A stretch of 64,000 nucleotides of DNA from assembly GCF_016905005.1 (NCBI RefSeq), contig NZ_JADIKC010000001.1:62001-126000 (forward strand), in the 5' to 3' direction. Shown here in pieces: positions 10,467 through 18,726 of this stretch. Every line of letters starts with the position of its first letter. Positions within the stretch are counted from its first letter, which is position 1. A model generated the notes under the pieces. It had not been told where the DNA came from. It saw nothing but the letters and a program-made list of their open reading frames with translations, and did not search any database. The DNA is from Dyella kyungheensis. GTDB lineage: Bacteria; Pseudomonadota; Gammaproteobacteria; Xanthomonadales; Rhodanobacteraceae. The translations under genes and the position numbers were made by a program.

Positions 10467-11084
10467 TCAGACGAGTAGATCGGGTCGCGGGTTGGGTATG
10501 GCGACGAAGCGGGATCCGTCGATCTGACGTACCAGCAGCACATCGCTGCCAATCGCCAGTTCGCCTACCGTTTCGTCGGGTTCCACCATCAGGTACAGCG
10601 TGTGGCCTTGGCCGTCGGAGGTCTTGGCCTGTGCCGCGTAACCCGCGCGGGCGTGTCCCAGCATGGTGGCGACCCTACCCACCAGGCTGGCGAAAGAGAC
10701 AGCATAGGTTTCCTCGCGCGGCATCAGTCGGCCGATGCCGGTGCCCAGCGCGCGCATCACGGGGATACTGGCGAGCACGGCCAGTGGCACGGATGCCCAG
10801 CGCGGCGGTACCAGGTGCAGCAAGCCCGCGCCCAGCATGTTGATGACGAGGCCGGTGGTCGCAAACATGGTGAGGAAGATCGCCACCAGCACCAGCAGCG
10901 GCGCGCGTCCCACGTGCAACCATCCCAGGAAACCATCGGGAGGTTCGTGGCCGACCATGCCGTCGAGCCAGTGCCAGGCACTGGCGCCGAACAACAGAGA
11001 AAGCCCCTCGATGATGCCGAGCGCAATCAGCACGCCCAGCGCCGCGACATAGGGCAGCGATTCGGGCAGCAGGAAGAAACTCAT
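10467..11084 (-). CDS. yqiJ: YqiJ-family membrane protein with OB-fold domain
   Basis: 205 residues. Three or four membrane helices fill the first 120 residues (YVAALGVLIALGIIEGLSLL; LLVLVAIFLTMFATTGLVIN; ASVPLAVLASIPVMRALG). The C-terminal part (about 130-205) is a beta-rich OB-fold domain similar to NfeD (VGRVATMLGHARAGYAAQAK, VGELAIGSDVLLVRQIDG). YqiJ/NfeD proteins pair with flotillins and are thought to modulate their assembly. Its ATG overlaps the pspA-like stop codon (11081-11084). Confidence 0.9.
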   Translation of the reverse strand: MSFFLLPESLPYVAALGVLIALGIIEGLSLLFGASAWHWLDGMVGHEPPDGFLGWLHVGRAPLLVLVAIFLTMFATTGLVINMLGAGLLHLVPPRWASVPLAVLASIPVMRALGTGIGRLMPREETYAVSFASLVGRVATMLGHARAGYAAQAKTSDGQGHTLYLMVEPDETVGELAIGSDVLLVRQIDGSRFVAIPNPRPDLLV

Positions 11085-11752
11085 GAGTGCGTCGAACCCG
11101 TGGTCTTCAGGGCGGCGAGGCGTTCGTCGATGCGCTTCCTGCGTTGCAGGTCGGCCAGTTCCTTGAGTTTCATCGCATCCCCCGGTGCGGTACCGAAGCC
11201 TACCACGCCTGTTTCACGAGCCATCACGCGGTCGAAGGCCGACTCGGCACGGGTGACCTTGCCTTCGCGGGCGCCGTGGGTCGGCGCCTGCCCCGGCGCG
11301 TCGTCCCGACGGCGCGTGGCGACGAACTCCGCAAGGATGGCTTCGCGTTCTTCCTTGCGCGCCAACAGCGCACGCAGATAGCCCTCGCACTCGACGCCCC
11401 GTTCGCGTTGGCTGGCAAGATTCTGCTCGAGCACCGGCAACTGGTCTTCGATCAGTGTCTGCCGTTCCAGGCAGGCAACAGCCAGATCGTCGCGCTGCTC
11501 CTGCACCGCGAGCTCGGCCTTGCCGGAAAGATCCTCGTGTTCCCCGGCGAGCTTGCCGATGCGGGTGGCCAATTGATGCTTGGCTGCCTCGATGCGGCCC
11601 AGTTCCATGCGCACTTCATCCACGACCTGGTCGATCTCGCGGATGGCCTGTGCCAGTACGGCTTCCGGTGCCAGGCCTTCGACCTTGTCGAGCAGCGCGT
11701 GGGCACTGCCGCTGATGAGACGGACAACACGATCCTGCAGGCTGTCGGACAT
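11081..11752 (-). CDS. PspA/IM30-family protein
   Basis: 223 residues, largely alpha-helical and charged, with the PspA/IM30 layout: an amphipathic N-terminal helix (SLQDRVVRLISGSAHALLDK), then long coiled-coil helices (EAVLAQAIREIDQVVDEVRM, then HQLATRIGKLAGEHEDLSGK). The family binds stressed cytoplasmic membrane and forms large ESCRT-III-like assemblies. It is followed by yqiJ with an ATGA overlap and then flotillin, which suggests a joint membrane-integrity function. No pspBC or pspF genes are nearby, so regulation differs from the classic psp operon. Confidence 0.85.
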   Translation of the reverse strand: MSDSLQDRVVRLISGSAHALLDKVEGLAPEAVLAQAIREIDQVVDEVRMELGRIEAAKHQLATRIGKLAGEHEDLSGKAELAVQEQRDDLAVACLERQTLIEDQLPVLEQNLASQRERGVECEGYLRALLARKEEREAILAEFVATRRRDDAPGQAPTHGAREGKVTRAESAFDRVMARETGVVGFGTAPGDAMKLKELADLQRRKRIDERLAALKTTGSTHS

Positions 11753-11783
11753 AGCCGTTCTCCTTGATGAAAGTCGTGAAAAC

Positions 11784-12287
11784 TCAGGACTGGGGTTGTG
11801 CAGCGCGCACCGCGTCGATCAGTTCGCCGAGGCGCGGCAATTGCCGCGCGATGGCGTTGTCGTCGTAGGTGGAACTGGCCGGCGTGATGCCCAGCCGCAG
11901 CAGCGTGCTGAGCAGGGAGACGCTGCGCTGGAGCAGCATGTCCTCCACCTGGCGGGCGCGCGCCGGGCTGGCGTCGGTGTGGATATGTTCGGAGGCGAGC
12001 AGCGCCATGAGTTGCGGCACCCATTCAAGCATCGCCGCTACTACTTCGGAGCGCTTGGACGAGCGGTGCTCGTAGGCCGCCACTTCGCGCGCGAAAGGCT
12101 GCACCACATCCCTCAGCCAACTCAGCGCAAGCTCGTAGGACTGGCTGCCGTCATGTTCCCGGCGGTGCAGCTGGATCACGGCGCGGAGTTTGTCCGACGG
12201 CGTGTTGGCGCCCTTGATGTCCAGCGAGGTCAGCCATTCGAAGTCGTCCTGGGGAACGCGTACGGACAGCGGGATGGACACGGACAT
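11784..12287 (-). CDS. Uncharacterised protein leading the pspA-yqiJ-yqiK unit
   Basis: 167 residues from the ATG at 12287, chosen because AAGGAA lies 7 nt upstream; an in-frame ATG at 12305 lacks one. No signal peptide or membrane helix. The N-terminus (VSIPLSVRVPQDDFEWLTSL, then TPSDKLRAVIQLHRRE) looks like a ribbon-helix-helix strand-helix-helix segment; the rest is helical (SYELALSWLRDVVQPFAREV, VEDMLLQRSVSLLSTLLRL). I do not recognise the family. As first gene of the operon it could be its regulator or a cytoplasmic partner of the PspA-like protein. Confidence 0.75.
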   Translation of the reverse strand: MSVSIPLSVRVPQDDFEWLTSLDIKGANTPSDKLRAVIQLHRREHDGSQSYELALSWLRDVVQPFAREVAAYEHRSSKRSEVVAAMLEWVPQLMALLASEHIHTDASPARARQVEDMLLQRSVSLLSTLLRLGITPASSTYDDNAIARQLPRLGELIDAVRAAQPQS

Positions 12288-12300
12288 AGGTGTGTTCCTT

Positions 12301-12318
12301 TGCATACGATTGCATACA
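12301..12318. promoter_or_regulatory. Direct repeat in the divergent promoter region
   Basis: TGCATACGATTGCATACA contains two TGCATAC units with a 10-bp period, directly upstream of the 11784-12287 gene and about 100 bp before dapE. A one-helical-turn repeat at this place suggests an operator for a small dimeric or tetrameric DNA-binding protein such as a ribbon-helix-helix factor. The repeat is seen; the function is inference. Confidence 0.35.
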
Positions 12319-12421
12319 AATGAATGCTGCGCCGATTTTTGCTGCTTGTCCAGTGCTGCTGCCTGAAGGAGTTTCCGGAGGCCTTGCTATCCTCAGCAGA
12401 CCTCACCGACCCGCAGATGTC

Positions 12422-13555
12422 ATGTCCGACGTTATCGACCTTGCTTGTGATCTCATTCGCCGCCGCTCAGTCACCCCGGAGGACCGCGGCTGCCAGGCCT
12501 CGATTGGCGAACGTCTGCAGCGAGCGGGCTTTGCGGTGCAGCACCTGCGCTTTGGCGAGGTCGACAACCTGTGGGCGACGCACGGGCAGGGTGGGCCGCT
12601 GCTGGTGTTTCTCGGGCATACCGACGTGGTGCCGTCCGGGCCGGCTGAGAGCTGGACCACCGATCCGTTCGAGCCGGTGATTCGCGATGGCCTTCTATAC
12701 GGCCGCGGTGCGGCGGACATGAAGGGCTCGGTGGCGGCGATGGTGGTGGCGCTGGAAGCGTTTGTCGCGGCGCATCCCGATCACCGCGGCCGTGTTGGCC
12801 TGCTGCTGACCAGCGACGAGGAAGGGCCGACCAATCTCGACGGCGTGCGCCGCGTAGCCGAGCATTTCCGTGCCACGGGCGAACGCATCGACTGGTGCGT
12901 GGTGGGCGAGCCGTCGTCGAAGGAAAAACTCGGCGACCTGATTCGGGTGGGACGTCGCGGCTCCTTGTCGGGCACGCTGCAGGTGCGCGGCATCCAGGGC
13001 CATGTGGCGTACCCGGAGAAGGCGCGCAATCCGATCCACGCGTTTGCACCGGCACTGGCGGAACTGGCGGCGGAGCGCTGGGACGAGGGCAACCAGGATT
13101 TCCCGCCCACCTCGTTCCAGGTCTCCAACCTCAACGCGGGTACCGGTGCGAACAACGTGATTCCCGGCGCGCTCACGGCCTTGATCAATTTCCGCTACAG
13201 CACGGCCAGCAGCGCCGGGGATCTCCGCAAGCGCACCGAGGCCATCCTCGACAAGCACGGCCTGGATTGGCAAGTCGATTGGTCGCTGTCCGGTGAGCCG
13301 TTCCTCACGCCGCCGGGCGGCGCCGTGCGCGAGGCGGTGGTGTCGGTGTGCCGCGACCTTTGCGGTGTTCCGCCGGAAGAGAGCACGGGCGGCGGCACCT
13401 CGGACGGCCGCTTCATCGCGCCGCTGGGTGCCGAAGTGGTGGAGCTGGGACCGGTGAACGCCACCATCCACAAGGTGGACGAATGCGTATCGGTGGCCGA
13501 CCTGGAAAAACTGCCGTCGCTGTACGAGGCGATCTGCATCCGCTTGCTGGGCTGA
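12422..13555 (+). CDS. dapE: Succinyl-diaminopimelate desuccinylase
   Basis: DapE is a di-zinc M20-family hydrolase that releases L,L-diaminopimelate from its N-succinyl form in lysine and peptidoglycan synthesis. The 377-residue length is typical. Visible ligand motifs are [21 protein letters not shown] (bridging Asp), TSDEEGPT (catalytic and ligand Glu) and the C-terminal GGGTSDGRF and NATIHKVDE. The start at 12422 gives [20 protein letters not shown], the usual N-terminus. It has its own terminator and is separated from dapD-yffB by six unrelated genes. Confidence 0.97.
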   Translation: MSDVIDLACDLIRRRSVTPEDRGCQASIGERLQRAGFAVQHLRFGEVDNLWATHGQGGPLLVFLGHTDVVPSGPAESWTTDPFEPVIRDGLLYGRGAADMKGSVAAMVVALEAFVAAHPDHRGRVGLLLTSDEEGPTNLDGVRRVAEHFRATGERIDWCVVGEPSSKEKLGDLIRVGRRGSLSGTLQVRGIQGHVAYPEKARNPIHAFAPALAELAAERWDEGNQDFPPTSFQVSNLNAGTGANNVIPGALTALINFRYSTASSAGDLRKRTEAILDKHGLDWQVDWSLSGEPFLTPPGGAVREAVVSVCRDLCGVPPEESTGGGTSDGRFIAPLGAEVVELGPVNATIHKVDECVSVADLEKLPSLYEAICIRLLG

Positions 13556-13566
13556 TCTGACGCCAC

Positions 13567-13597
13567 AAAAAAGGCCGCCCGAAGGCGGCTTTTTTTG
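13567..13597. terminator. Bidirectional terminator after dapE
   Basis: GCCGCC (13574-13579) pairs with GGCGGC (13584-13589) around a CGAA loop, with AAAAAA before and TTTTTTT after. It serves dapE and the convergent acylase gene. Confidence 0.92.
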
Positions 13598-13599
13598 GC

Positions 13600-16020
13600 T
13601 TATGACTTGGCGGGAAGTAGCGTCAGCGTGTGCTGGTCGGGTCCGGGCAGCAATGGCGTGGGACGGCCGTTCACCCAGTCTTCCTGGCCCGCGCCGTGAT
13701 AGGGCGACAGCGGGTTGTCGCTCTGGCCGCCGGGCATGTGCAGGATGCTTTGCGCTTCCTGGCCGGGCATCGCGTCGAGCCGTTCCGATGCACCGAAGCC
13801 CGGTGATACGACGCGCGGCATGTTGTGGTCGCCGGCCACCGGTTCGTCCGGCATGTCGAGGAAACGGCCGATGAAGCCGGGCAGGGCGCGCGACAGCGGA
13901 TGACGGATGTCCGTGCGGTTGTGTTCGCCCCAGCTGCGTGCGGCGAGGCCGCCCGGCTGCTTGCCCAGCTCGTCGACAACGTCGTGAGCCGCTGCATTGA
14001 GCAAGGCGTTCCAGTTGTCGTAGCTGGGATCGAGCAGGTTCATCGGGCGATCGCGCACCATCGTCCACACCGCGGCCTCGGCGTCGACCAGGCCGGGCCA
14101 GGCGAAGTCGTCGTGCTTGGCTTTTACCTGCGCCACGAAGGGCGCGAGCACCTTCTCCTTCACCTTGTCGCGGAAGGCACGCACCAGTCGATAGTCGACG
14201 CTGTCGGTCGAGGCACGGCCTGCCCAGGTCGCGGTGAGCTGGCGCAGTTGCTCCAGCTCCGGGTCGTGCGTACCCGCCAGCGTGTCCTGCAGCAGCCGCT
14301 GCCAGCGCGTGAGCAGCACGGCGCGATTGTCCAGCTGCACGTCGAGCATATTGCCGGGCGTGAAGCTGTTGCGGGCGCGCAGATCGTCGCGAATCTGTTG
14401 CGCGCGTGCGCCAAGATCGTGGCCGCCGTTGCCGAGCAGTTCGAGTTCGCTGCCGTCCACCGTGCGGTTGTTGGCCGTCCACAAGCGGCCGTCGGCAGGG
14501 TCTTCCACGCGCGGGTACTGCGATGCTTGCGCGCAACCCAGCCAGCCGGTATCGGCGGCGGACCAGTCGGCCGGCAGCTGCGGATCGAAGCCTTTGCGCA
14601 GCGGAATGCAGGTGCCCGTGACCGTCCAGCCGATGTGGCCGGCGCTGTCGCCCGCGAGCAGGTTCTGCGGCGGCATGCCCATGCCCGGCGCCAGATCGAG
14701 TGCCGCATGCGCGCTGTCGATGTGTTCCAGCTGCATCACGCCCAGGTTGTAGCCGCCCGGGCGATCGCCGATCCATGCCAGTGCCAGCGGCGTGCCGTCC
14801 ACGTCCTTGCCCATGATCGGGCCCCAGCGCGTGGCTTCTACCTTCAGCGTATGGTCGGGAGCGTCCTTGATGTGGATGACTTCCTCGTGCGTCTCGATCG
14901 CGGCCCAGCCTTCGGGCACCTTGTAGCGCGAGGCATCGTTGGGGTCGCGCAGAACGCGTACCCAGTCCGTCCAGTCGCCGTAGCTGTTGGTGAAACCCCA
15001 GGCGACCTGGCCGTTCGAGCCAACCACCAGCGCGGGTGTGCCGGGCAGGGATACGCCGTTGGCGTCGCGTTGTCCGCCCGGTGCCGACGCATCCGGATAG
15101 CGCAGGCGTACGCGGAACCAGATGTTGGGCACGCGCAGCGACAGATGCATGTCGTTCGCCACGATGGCGGCGCCCGATTCGGTGAGGTTGCCCGCCACGG
15201 CGAAGCTGTTGCTGCCCGGTCGCGCGGCGTCCAGCGCAGGGAGCAGGGCGGCGGTCATCGCGCTCCGGTCGCCCGGCGCGGCGGGTGCGAGCTTGTGCAG
15301 GTCGAACGTCTCGGCGCCCGGAATCACCGGCGGATGCGAAAGATCGCCTTGCAGCGGCGCCTCCCAATCCGGATCGGGCGAGAGCAGGAAGTCGGCCACC
15401 GGCGCGGGCAGGGTCGAGCGCAGTTCGGCCATGTGCAGCTCGCGCTCGTTGCGGCCGTCACCGTTCAGATCCAGGTACATCGCCGCGATGACCAGGAAGG
15501 TGTCTTCGGCGCGCCACGGTTGCGGCTTGGCATTCAGCAGCAGGTATTCCCACGGCTTCACGTGCAAGTGTGCAAGCCCCGCGTTGACGCCGGCCGCGTA
15601 CAGGTCGAGCGTGCGCTTCTGCTCCGGCGGCAGCGCCGCATAGGCGGCCTGGGCCACGCTGCGCAGGCGATGGCGACGATGGTTGATGTCGGTATCCAGC
15701 GCCTTGGCGCCCACCAGTTCGGAGAGCTCGCCCGCGGGCAGGCGACGCATCAGGTCCATCGCGAAGAAGCGCTCCTGCGCATGCACGAAGCCCATGGCGT
15801 AGGTGAGGTCGTCGCGGTTCTTGCCTTGCAGCGTGGTGGTGCCGAGTGCGTCGCGCGTGATCGAGACGGCATCGCCGAGGTTGCCGAGCTTCACCTCGCC
15901 ATCGAGTTGCGCGCGGCTGCCGGCCAGCAGGAACCAGCCGGCGACGAAGACGCCCAGCAGCAGGATCAGCAAGGTTCCGAGCAGATAGCGAAGCCAGCGG
16001 AAACGTCGGGGTTGATTCAT
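13600..16020 (-). CDS. Penicillin acylase-family N-terminal-nucleophile hydrolase
   Basis: 806 residues. An N-terminal membrane or signal segment (RYLLGTLLILLLGVFVAGWF) sends the protein to the envelope. The alpha-chain region contains AMGFVHAQERFFAMDL. Autoprocessing is expected at Gly269-Ser270 in GSNSFAVAG, which would expose Ser270 as nucleophile of the beta chain. Family members hydrolyse penicillins, acyl-homoserine lactones or other N-acyl compounds; the substrate here cannot be read from sequence, and quorum quenching or lipid-amide hydrolysis are possible. The downstream edge of a DUF2233 lipoprotein gene lies 48 nt upstream and is probably co-transcribed. Confidence 0.92.
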   Translation of the reverse strand: MNQPRRFRWLRYLLGTLLILLLGVFVAGWFLLAGSRAQLDGEVKLGNLGDAVSITRDALGTTTLQGKNRDDLTYAMGFVHAQERFFAMDLMRRLPAGELSELVGAKALDTDINHRRHRLRSVAQAAYAALPPEQKRTLDLYAAGVNAGLAHLHVKPWEYLLLNAKPQPWRAEDTFLVIAAMYLDLNGDGRNERELHMAELRSTLPAPVADFLLSPDPDWEAPLQGDLSHPPVIPGAETFDLHKLAPAAPGDRSAMTAALLPALDAARPGSNSFAVAGNLTESGAAIVANDMHLSLRVPNIWFRVRLRYPDASAPGGQRDANGVSLPGTPALVVGSNGQVAWGFTNSYGDWTDWVRVLRDPNDASRYKVPEGWAAIETHEEVIHIKDAPDHTLKVEATRWGPIMGKDVDGTPLALAWIGDRPGGYNLGVMQLEHIDSAHAALDLAPGMGMPPQNLLAGDSAGHIGWTVTGTCIPLRKGFDPQLPADWSAADTGWLGCAQASQYPRVEDPADGRLWTANNRTVDGSELELLGNGGHDLGARAQQIRDDLRARNSFTPGNMLDVQLDNRAVLLTRWQRLLQDTLAGTHDPELEQLRQLTATWAGRASTDSVDYRLVRAFRDKVKEKVLAPFVAQVKAKHDDFAWPGLVDAEAAVWTMVRDRPMNLLDPSYDNWNALLNAAAHDVVDELGKQPGGLAARSWGEHNRTDIRHPLSRALPGFIGRFLDMPDEPVAGDHNMPRVVSPGFGASERLDAMPGQEAQSILHMPGGQSDNPLSPYHGAGQEDWVNGRPTPLLPGPDQHTLTLLPAKS

Positions 16021-16068
16021 GGCGCGAGTGGCTCGATCCGGAGGGTGGGTGACCGTCGACGTGCGCGG

Positions 16069-16881
16069 TCAGGGCGTGGTTTGCGAGAACACCGCGAAAA
16101 TGCCGGCATACGGCTTGACCATGAAAGTGGGCGCGCCGGCATAGCCTTCGCCGTCCACGTAGAACTGGGAAATGGTGCCGTCCAGGTAGAGCGCATCGCG
16201 GCAACCGAGTTCTTCCTTGAACAGCCGCGCGAAGGTGTGGAAATTCACCGGCGCCTCGCTCACCGCGAACACGACATGGTGCGGCGTCTTGGCGCACACG
16301 CCGCTGCGCCACTTGAGGCTGTTGGAGTCGTCGATGAACTGATCGTTGAGCTTGCCGTCGATGACCAGCATGGGACCGGACTGGCTGGCCCATGTCGTCG
16401 GTTTGGCGGCGGCCTTGAAGGCGGTGCTGGTCTGTACGGCGGCGTGGCCGTCGGGATAGATGGCGAACACGCCATTGGGCAGCAGCGAGAAATTGCCCGA
16501 TGCCGGATTGCCATGGGACAGGTTCAGCGGCACCGTGGTCTTGCCGTTTTCCACGTAGAGACCGAGCGGCGCGAACTGGCGGTCGTAGATGCCCGCGTTG
16601 GCGGCGAACAGCATGCGGCGGTTGTGCGTCATGCCCCATTGGCGCAACGCGTTGATGGTGCCGAAGGGTTCGCCGCTTTCCGGATCTTTCCAGTGCAGGC
16701 TCAGGGTTTCGCGCTTCAGGTCGATGCGGACCACGCGGAAGTTCTGGTTATCGAACACCTGTTCCTTGCTGGACACCGCCTGCGCCTGGCGATCGCAGCC
16801 GGCCACCAGCACCAGGGCCAGCAGCAGCCAGCACAGCGAGAGGCGCAGTCGGGACAGCGGGCGGTCTGAAGCGTTCCACAT
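16069..16881 (-). CDS. DUF2233 (phosphodiester glycosidase-like) lipoprotein
   Basis: 270 residues from ATG 16881. The N-terminus (LSLCWLLLALVLVAGCDRQ) is a lipoprotein signal with lipobox LVAGC, so the product is probably anchored in the envelope. The rest matches the DUF2233 / NAGPA-type fold: MLFAANAGIYD, PLGLYVENGK, SGPMLVIDGK, CRDALYLDGTISQFYV. The family includes the enzyme that uncovers mannose-6-phosphate by cleaving a phosphodiester glycoside. An Asp follows the lipid Cys, a signal that can favour inner-membrane retention. Probably co-transcribed with the acylase gene downstream. Confidence 0.85.
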   Translation of the reverse strand: MWNASDRPLSRLRLSLCWLLLALVLVAGCDRQAQAVSSKEQVFDNQNFRVVRIDLKRETLSLHWKDPESGEPFGTINALRQWGMTHNRRMLFAANAGIYDRQFAPLGLYVENGKTTVPLNLSHGNPASGNFSLLPNGVFAIYPDGHAAVQTSTAFKAAAKPTTWASQSGPMLVIDGKLNDQFIDDSNSLKWRSGVCAKTPHHVVFAVSEAPVNFHTFARLFKEELGCRDALYLDGTISQFYVDGEGYAGAPTFMVKPYAGIFAVFSQTTP

Positions 16882-17004
16882 TCCCCGATGGTCGCCGCCC
16901 TGACCGTGCTGGCGCAAGTCCGGCGAGACGTTTGGGAGAAAAATCCCGTGGCCGCCATCCGCTAGCATGGCTGGGCACCTCACCAGCAGAAAGGGAGCCA
17001 TGCC

Positions 17005-17370
17005 ATGCACACGCTGGACACTGTCGAGATCAAGACCTTCGTGCCGGCGCGGGATTACGCGTTGAGTCAGGCGTTCTATATCGGCCTGGGTTTTGACGCA
17101 GACTGGGCCTCCGATGAATTGACCTGCTTCCGGCACGGCGGCACCAGTTTTTTACTGCAGAACTTCTATGTAAAAGAACTTGCCGACAATTTCATGATGC
17201 ATCTGGTGGTGGCTGACGTTGACGCCTGGTGGCGGCACGTTGAGGACAGCGGAGTGATCGAGCGCTACGGCGTTCGGGGAAGCCCGCCGCAGGACCAGTC
17301 GTGGGGTATGCGCGATTTTGTCTTGTTCGATCCCAGCGGCGTGCTGTGGCGCATCGCGCAGAGCCGTTGA
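17005..17370 (+). CDS. VOC (glyoxalase/bleomycin-resistance fold) protein
   Basis: 121 residues with a single beta-alpha-beta-beta-beta module repeated twice: VEIKTFVPARDYALSQAFYI, GLGFDADWA, and MMHLVVADVDAWWRHVEDSG with DFVLFDPSGVLWRIAQS at the end. This is the vicinal-oxygen-chelate superfamily of metal-dependent dioxygenases, isomerases and drug-binding proteins. The catalytic activity cannot be assigned. An AAAGGGAG ribosome site precedes the ATG, and the gene diverges from the DUF2233 gene. Confidence 0.85.
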   Translation: MHTLDTVEIKTFVPARDYALSQAFYIGLGFDADWASDELTCFRHGGTSFLLQNFYVKELADNFMMHLVVADVDAWWRHVEDSGVIERYGVRGSPPQDQSWGMRDFVLFDPSGVLWRIAQSR

Positions 17371-17422
17371 AACCGATGGATCACTATACTGGCCGCTTTC
17401 CTCCTCGACCCGCAGCGTACCG

Positions 17423-17911
17423 ATGCCCTATACCCCCATCGTCGCCACTCTCGGCTATGTGCTGTCGCCGGATCGTCGACAAGTCCTGATGATCCACCGC
17501 AACTCGCGGCCCGACGACATGCACCTGGGCAAATACAACGGCCTGGGCGGCAAGATGGAGCCGGAGGAAGACATCGCCGCCTGCATGCGCAGGGAAATCC
17601 TTGAAGAGGCCGGCATTACCTGCGAGTCGATGTCGCTGCGCGGCACCCTCAACTGGCCGGGTTTCGGCAAGCAGGGCGAAGACTGGCTGGGCTTCATCTT
17701 CGTCATCGACCGTTTCAGCGGCACGCCGATGACCTCCAACCCCGAAGGCACGCTGGAATGGGTACCGCTGGACCGCCTGATGGACCTGCCGATGTGGGAA
17801 GGCGACCGCCATTTCCTGCCGCTGGTATTCGATCAGGATCCCCGCCCATTCCACGGCGTGATGCCGTACAAGGACGGCCGCATGCAGTCCTGGTCGTTCT
17901 CGCGGCTGTGA
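17423..17911 (+). CDS. NUDIX hydrolase, 8-oxo-dGTPase-like
   Basis: 162 residues with a complete Nudix box: GGKMEPEEDIAACMRREILE followed by EAGI, fitting G-x5-E-x7-RE-x-x-EE-x-G. Flanking features (YVLSPDRRQVLMIHRN, GKYNGLGG, FHGVMPYKDGRM) match MTH1/MutT-like 8-oxo-dGTP diphosphatases that sanitise the nucleotide pool. The start at 17423 gives MPYTPIVATLGYVL. Its stop codon overlaps the GTG start of a second NUDIX gene. Confidence 0.9.
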   Translation: MPYTPIVATLGYVLSPDRRQVLMIHRNSRPDDMHLGKYNGLGGKMEPEEDIAACMRREILEEAGITCESMSLRGTLNWPGFGKQGEDWLGFIFVIDRFSGTPMTSNPEGTLEWVPLDRLMDLPMWEGDRHFLPLVFDQDPRPFHGVMPYKDGRMQSWSFSRL

Positions 17912-18339
17912 ATGGCGAGAAGATCATCCGCATCGTTGCCGCGGTGATACGCGACGTGCAGGGCAGGGTGCTGATGGTGCGCAAACGCGGTGCCGAGGTA
18001 TGGCAGCAGCCAGGCGGCAAGCGCGACGCGGACGACCGCAACGATCTGCACACGTTGGCGCGTGAACTGCACGAAGAGCTCGGCTGCACGATGCATGAGG
18101 AAGGCGCCCGTTGGATCGGGCGTTTCAGCGCGCCGGCAGCCAACGAGCCGGGCCATGTCGTCGAGGCCGAGGTCTATGAAGTAAAAGCCGATGGGCCGTT
18201 TGTGGCGCAGGCGGAAATTGAGGGCGTGTGCTGGGTCGATCCGGCTGCGCTTGGAGATATGCCGATTGCGCGCTTGAGCCGCGAGTCTATTTTGCCGGCA
18301 GTCGCAGCTACGCACGTAGCCACCCATCCGCAAGATTGA
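17908..18339 (+). CDS. Second NUDIX-family protein, overlapping the first
   Basis: 143 residues from a GTG at 17908 that overlaps the upstream stop (GTGA), so translation is probably coupled. The sequence VNGEKIIRIVAAVIRDVQGR leads into a Nudix-like region (QQPGGKRDADDRNDLHTLAR then ELHEELG). The box is imperfect: the first Glu is replaced by Asp and one residue is inserted before RE. The REL-x-EELG half with its metal-binding glutamates is intact. It may act on a different substrate from its neighbour or have reduced activity. Confidence 0.83.
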   Translation: MNGEKIIRIVAAVIRDVQGRVLMVRKRGAEVWQQPGGKRDADDRNDLHTLARELHEELGCTMHEEGARWIGRFSAPAANEPGHVVEAEVYEVKADGPFVAQAEIEGVCWVDPAALGDMPIARLSRESILPAVAATHVATHPQD

Positions 18340-18726
18340 CCCCTCACCCCAGCCCTCTCCCCGGAGGGGAGAGGGAGAATTGCCGTGCACCGCAAAAGGC
18401 GATGCGAAGCGAGGCTCCGCTTTAAGTCCTCAGCACCGCCTTACTCGCGATGTAGCCATACCGTTGATTAGGGAGATCGTGACGATCCGAGCCCCAAATC
18501 CTTCAGGCTTGTATACCGCAGTCGGTGTGAGCTTCTGAGGCCATTTTCTTTGGGTTACTTTTCTTTTGGGCCAGCAAAAGAAAAGTGACTCGAGCGGCGG
18601 CAGCCGATCGAAACGCCCGCCGCGTAGGCGGCACCCTGGCGTCAACGCAGAAACCAAACACCGAGGCTCTGGATTCCGGCCTGCGCCGGAATGACGAGCA
18701 AACTCAGCGCAACGCGCCATCCACCA
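18340..18726. repeat. 387-bp non-coding block packed with palindromic repeats
   Basis: I see no gene. From left to right: a 10-bp hairpin CCCTCTCCCC / GGGGAGAGGG (18353-18375); the inverted relative of the 2993-3040 repeat (to 18436); a perfect 12-bp inverted repeat ACTTTTCTTTTG / CAAAAGAAAAGT with a 6-nt loop (18557-18586), of a type I recall as frequent in xanthomonad genomes; and a REP unit CTGGATTCCGGC...GAATGACG at 18669-18696, repeated twice more near 54.5 kb. The block separates two convergent units and may also terminate them. Confidence 0.7.

Noticed and set aside
13825-16869. 1014-residue frame opposite the acylase and DUF2233 genes
   Set aside because: Crosses the boundary of two clear genes on the other strand and has low-information composition.
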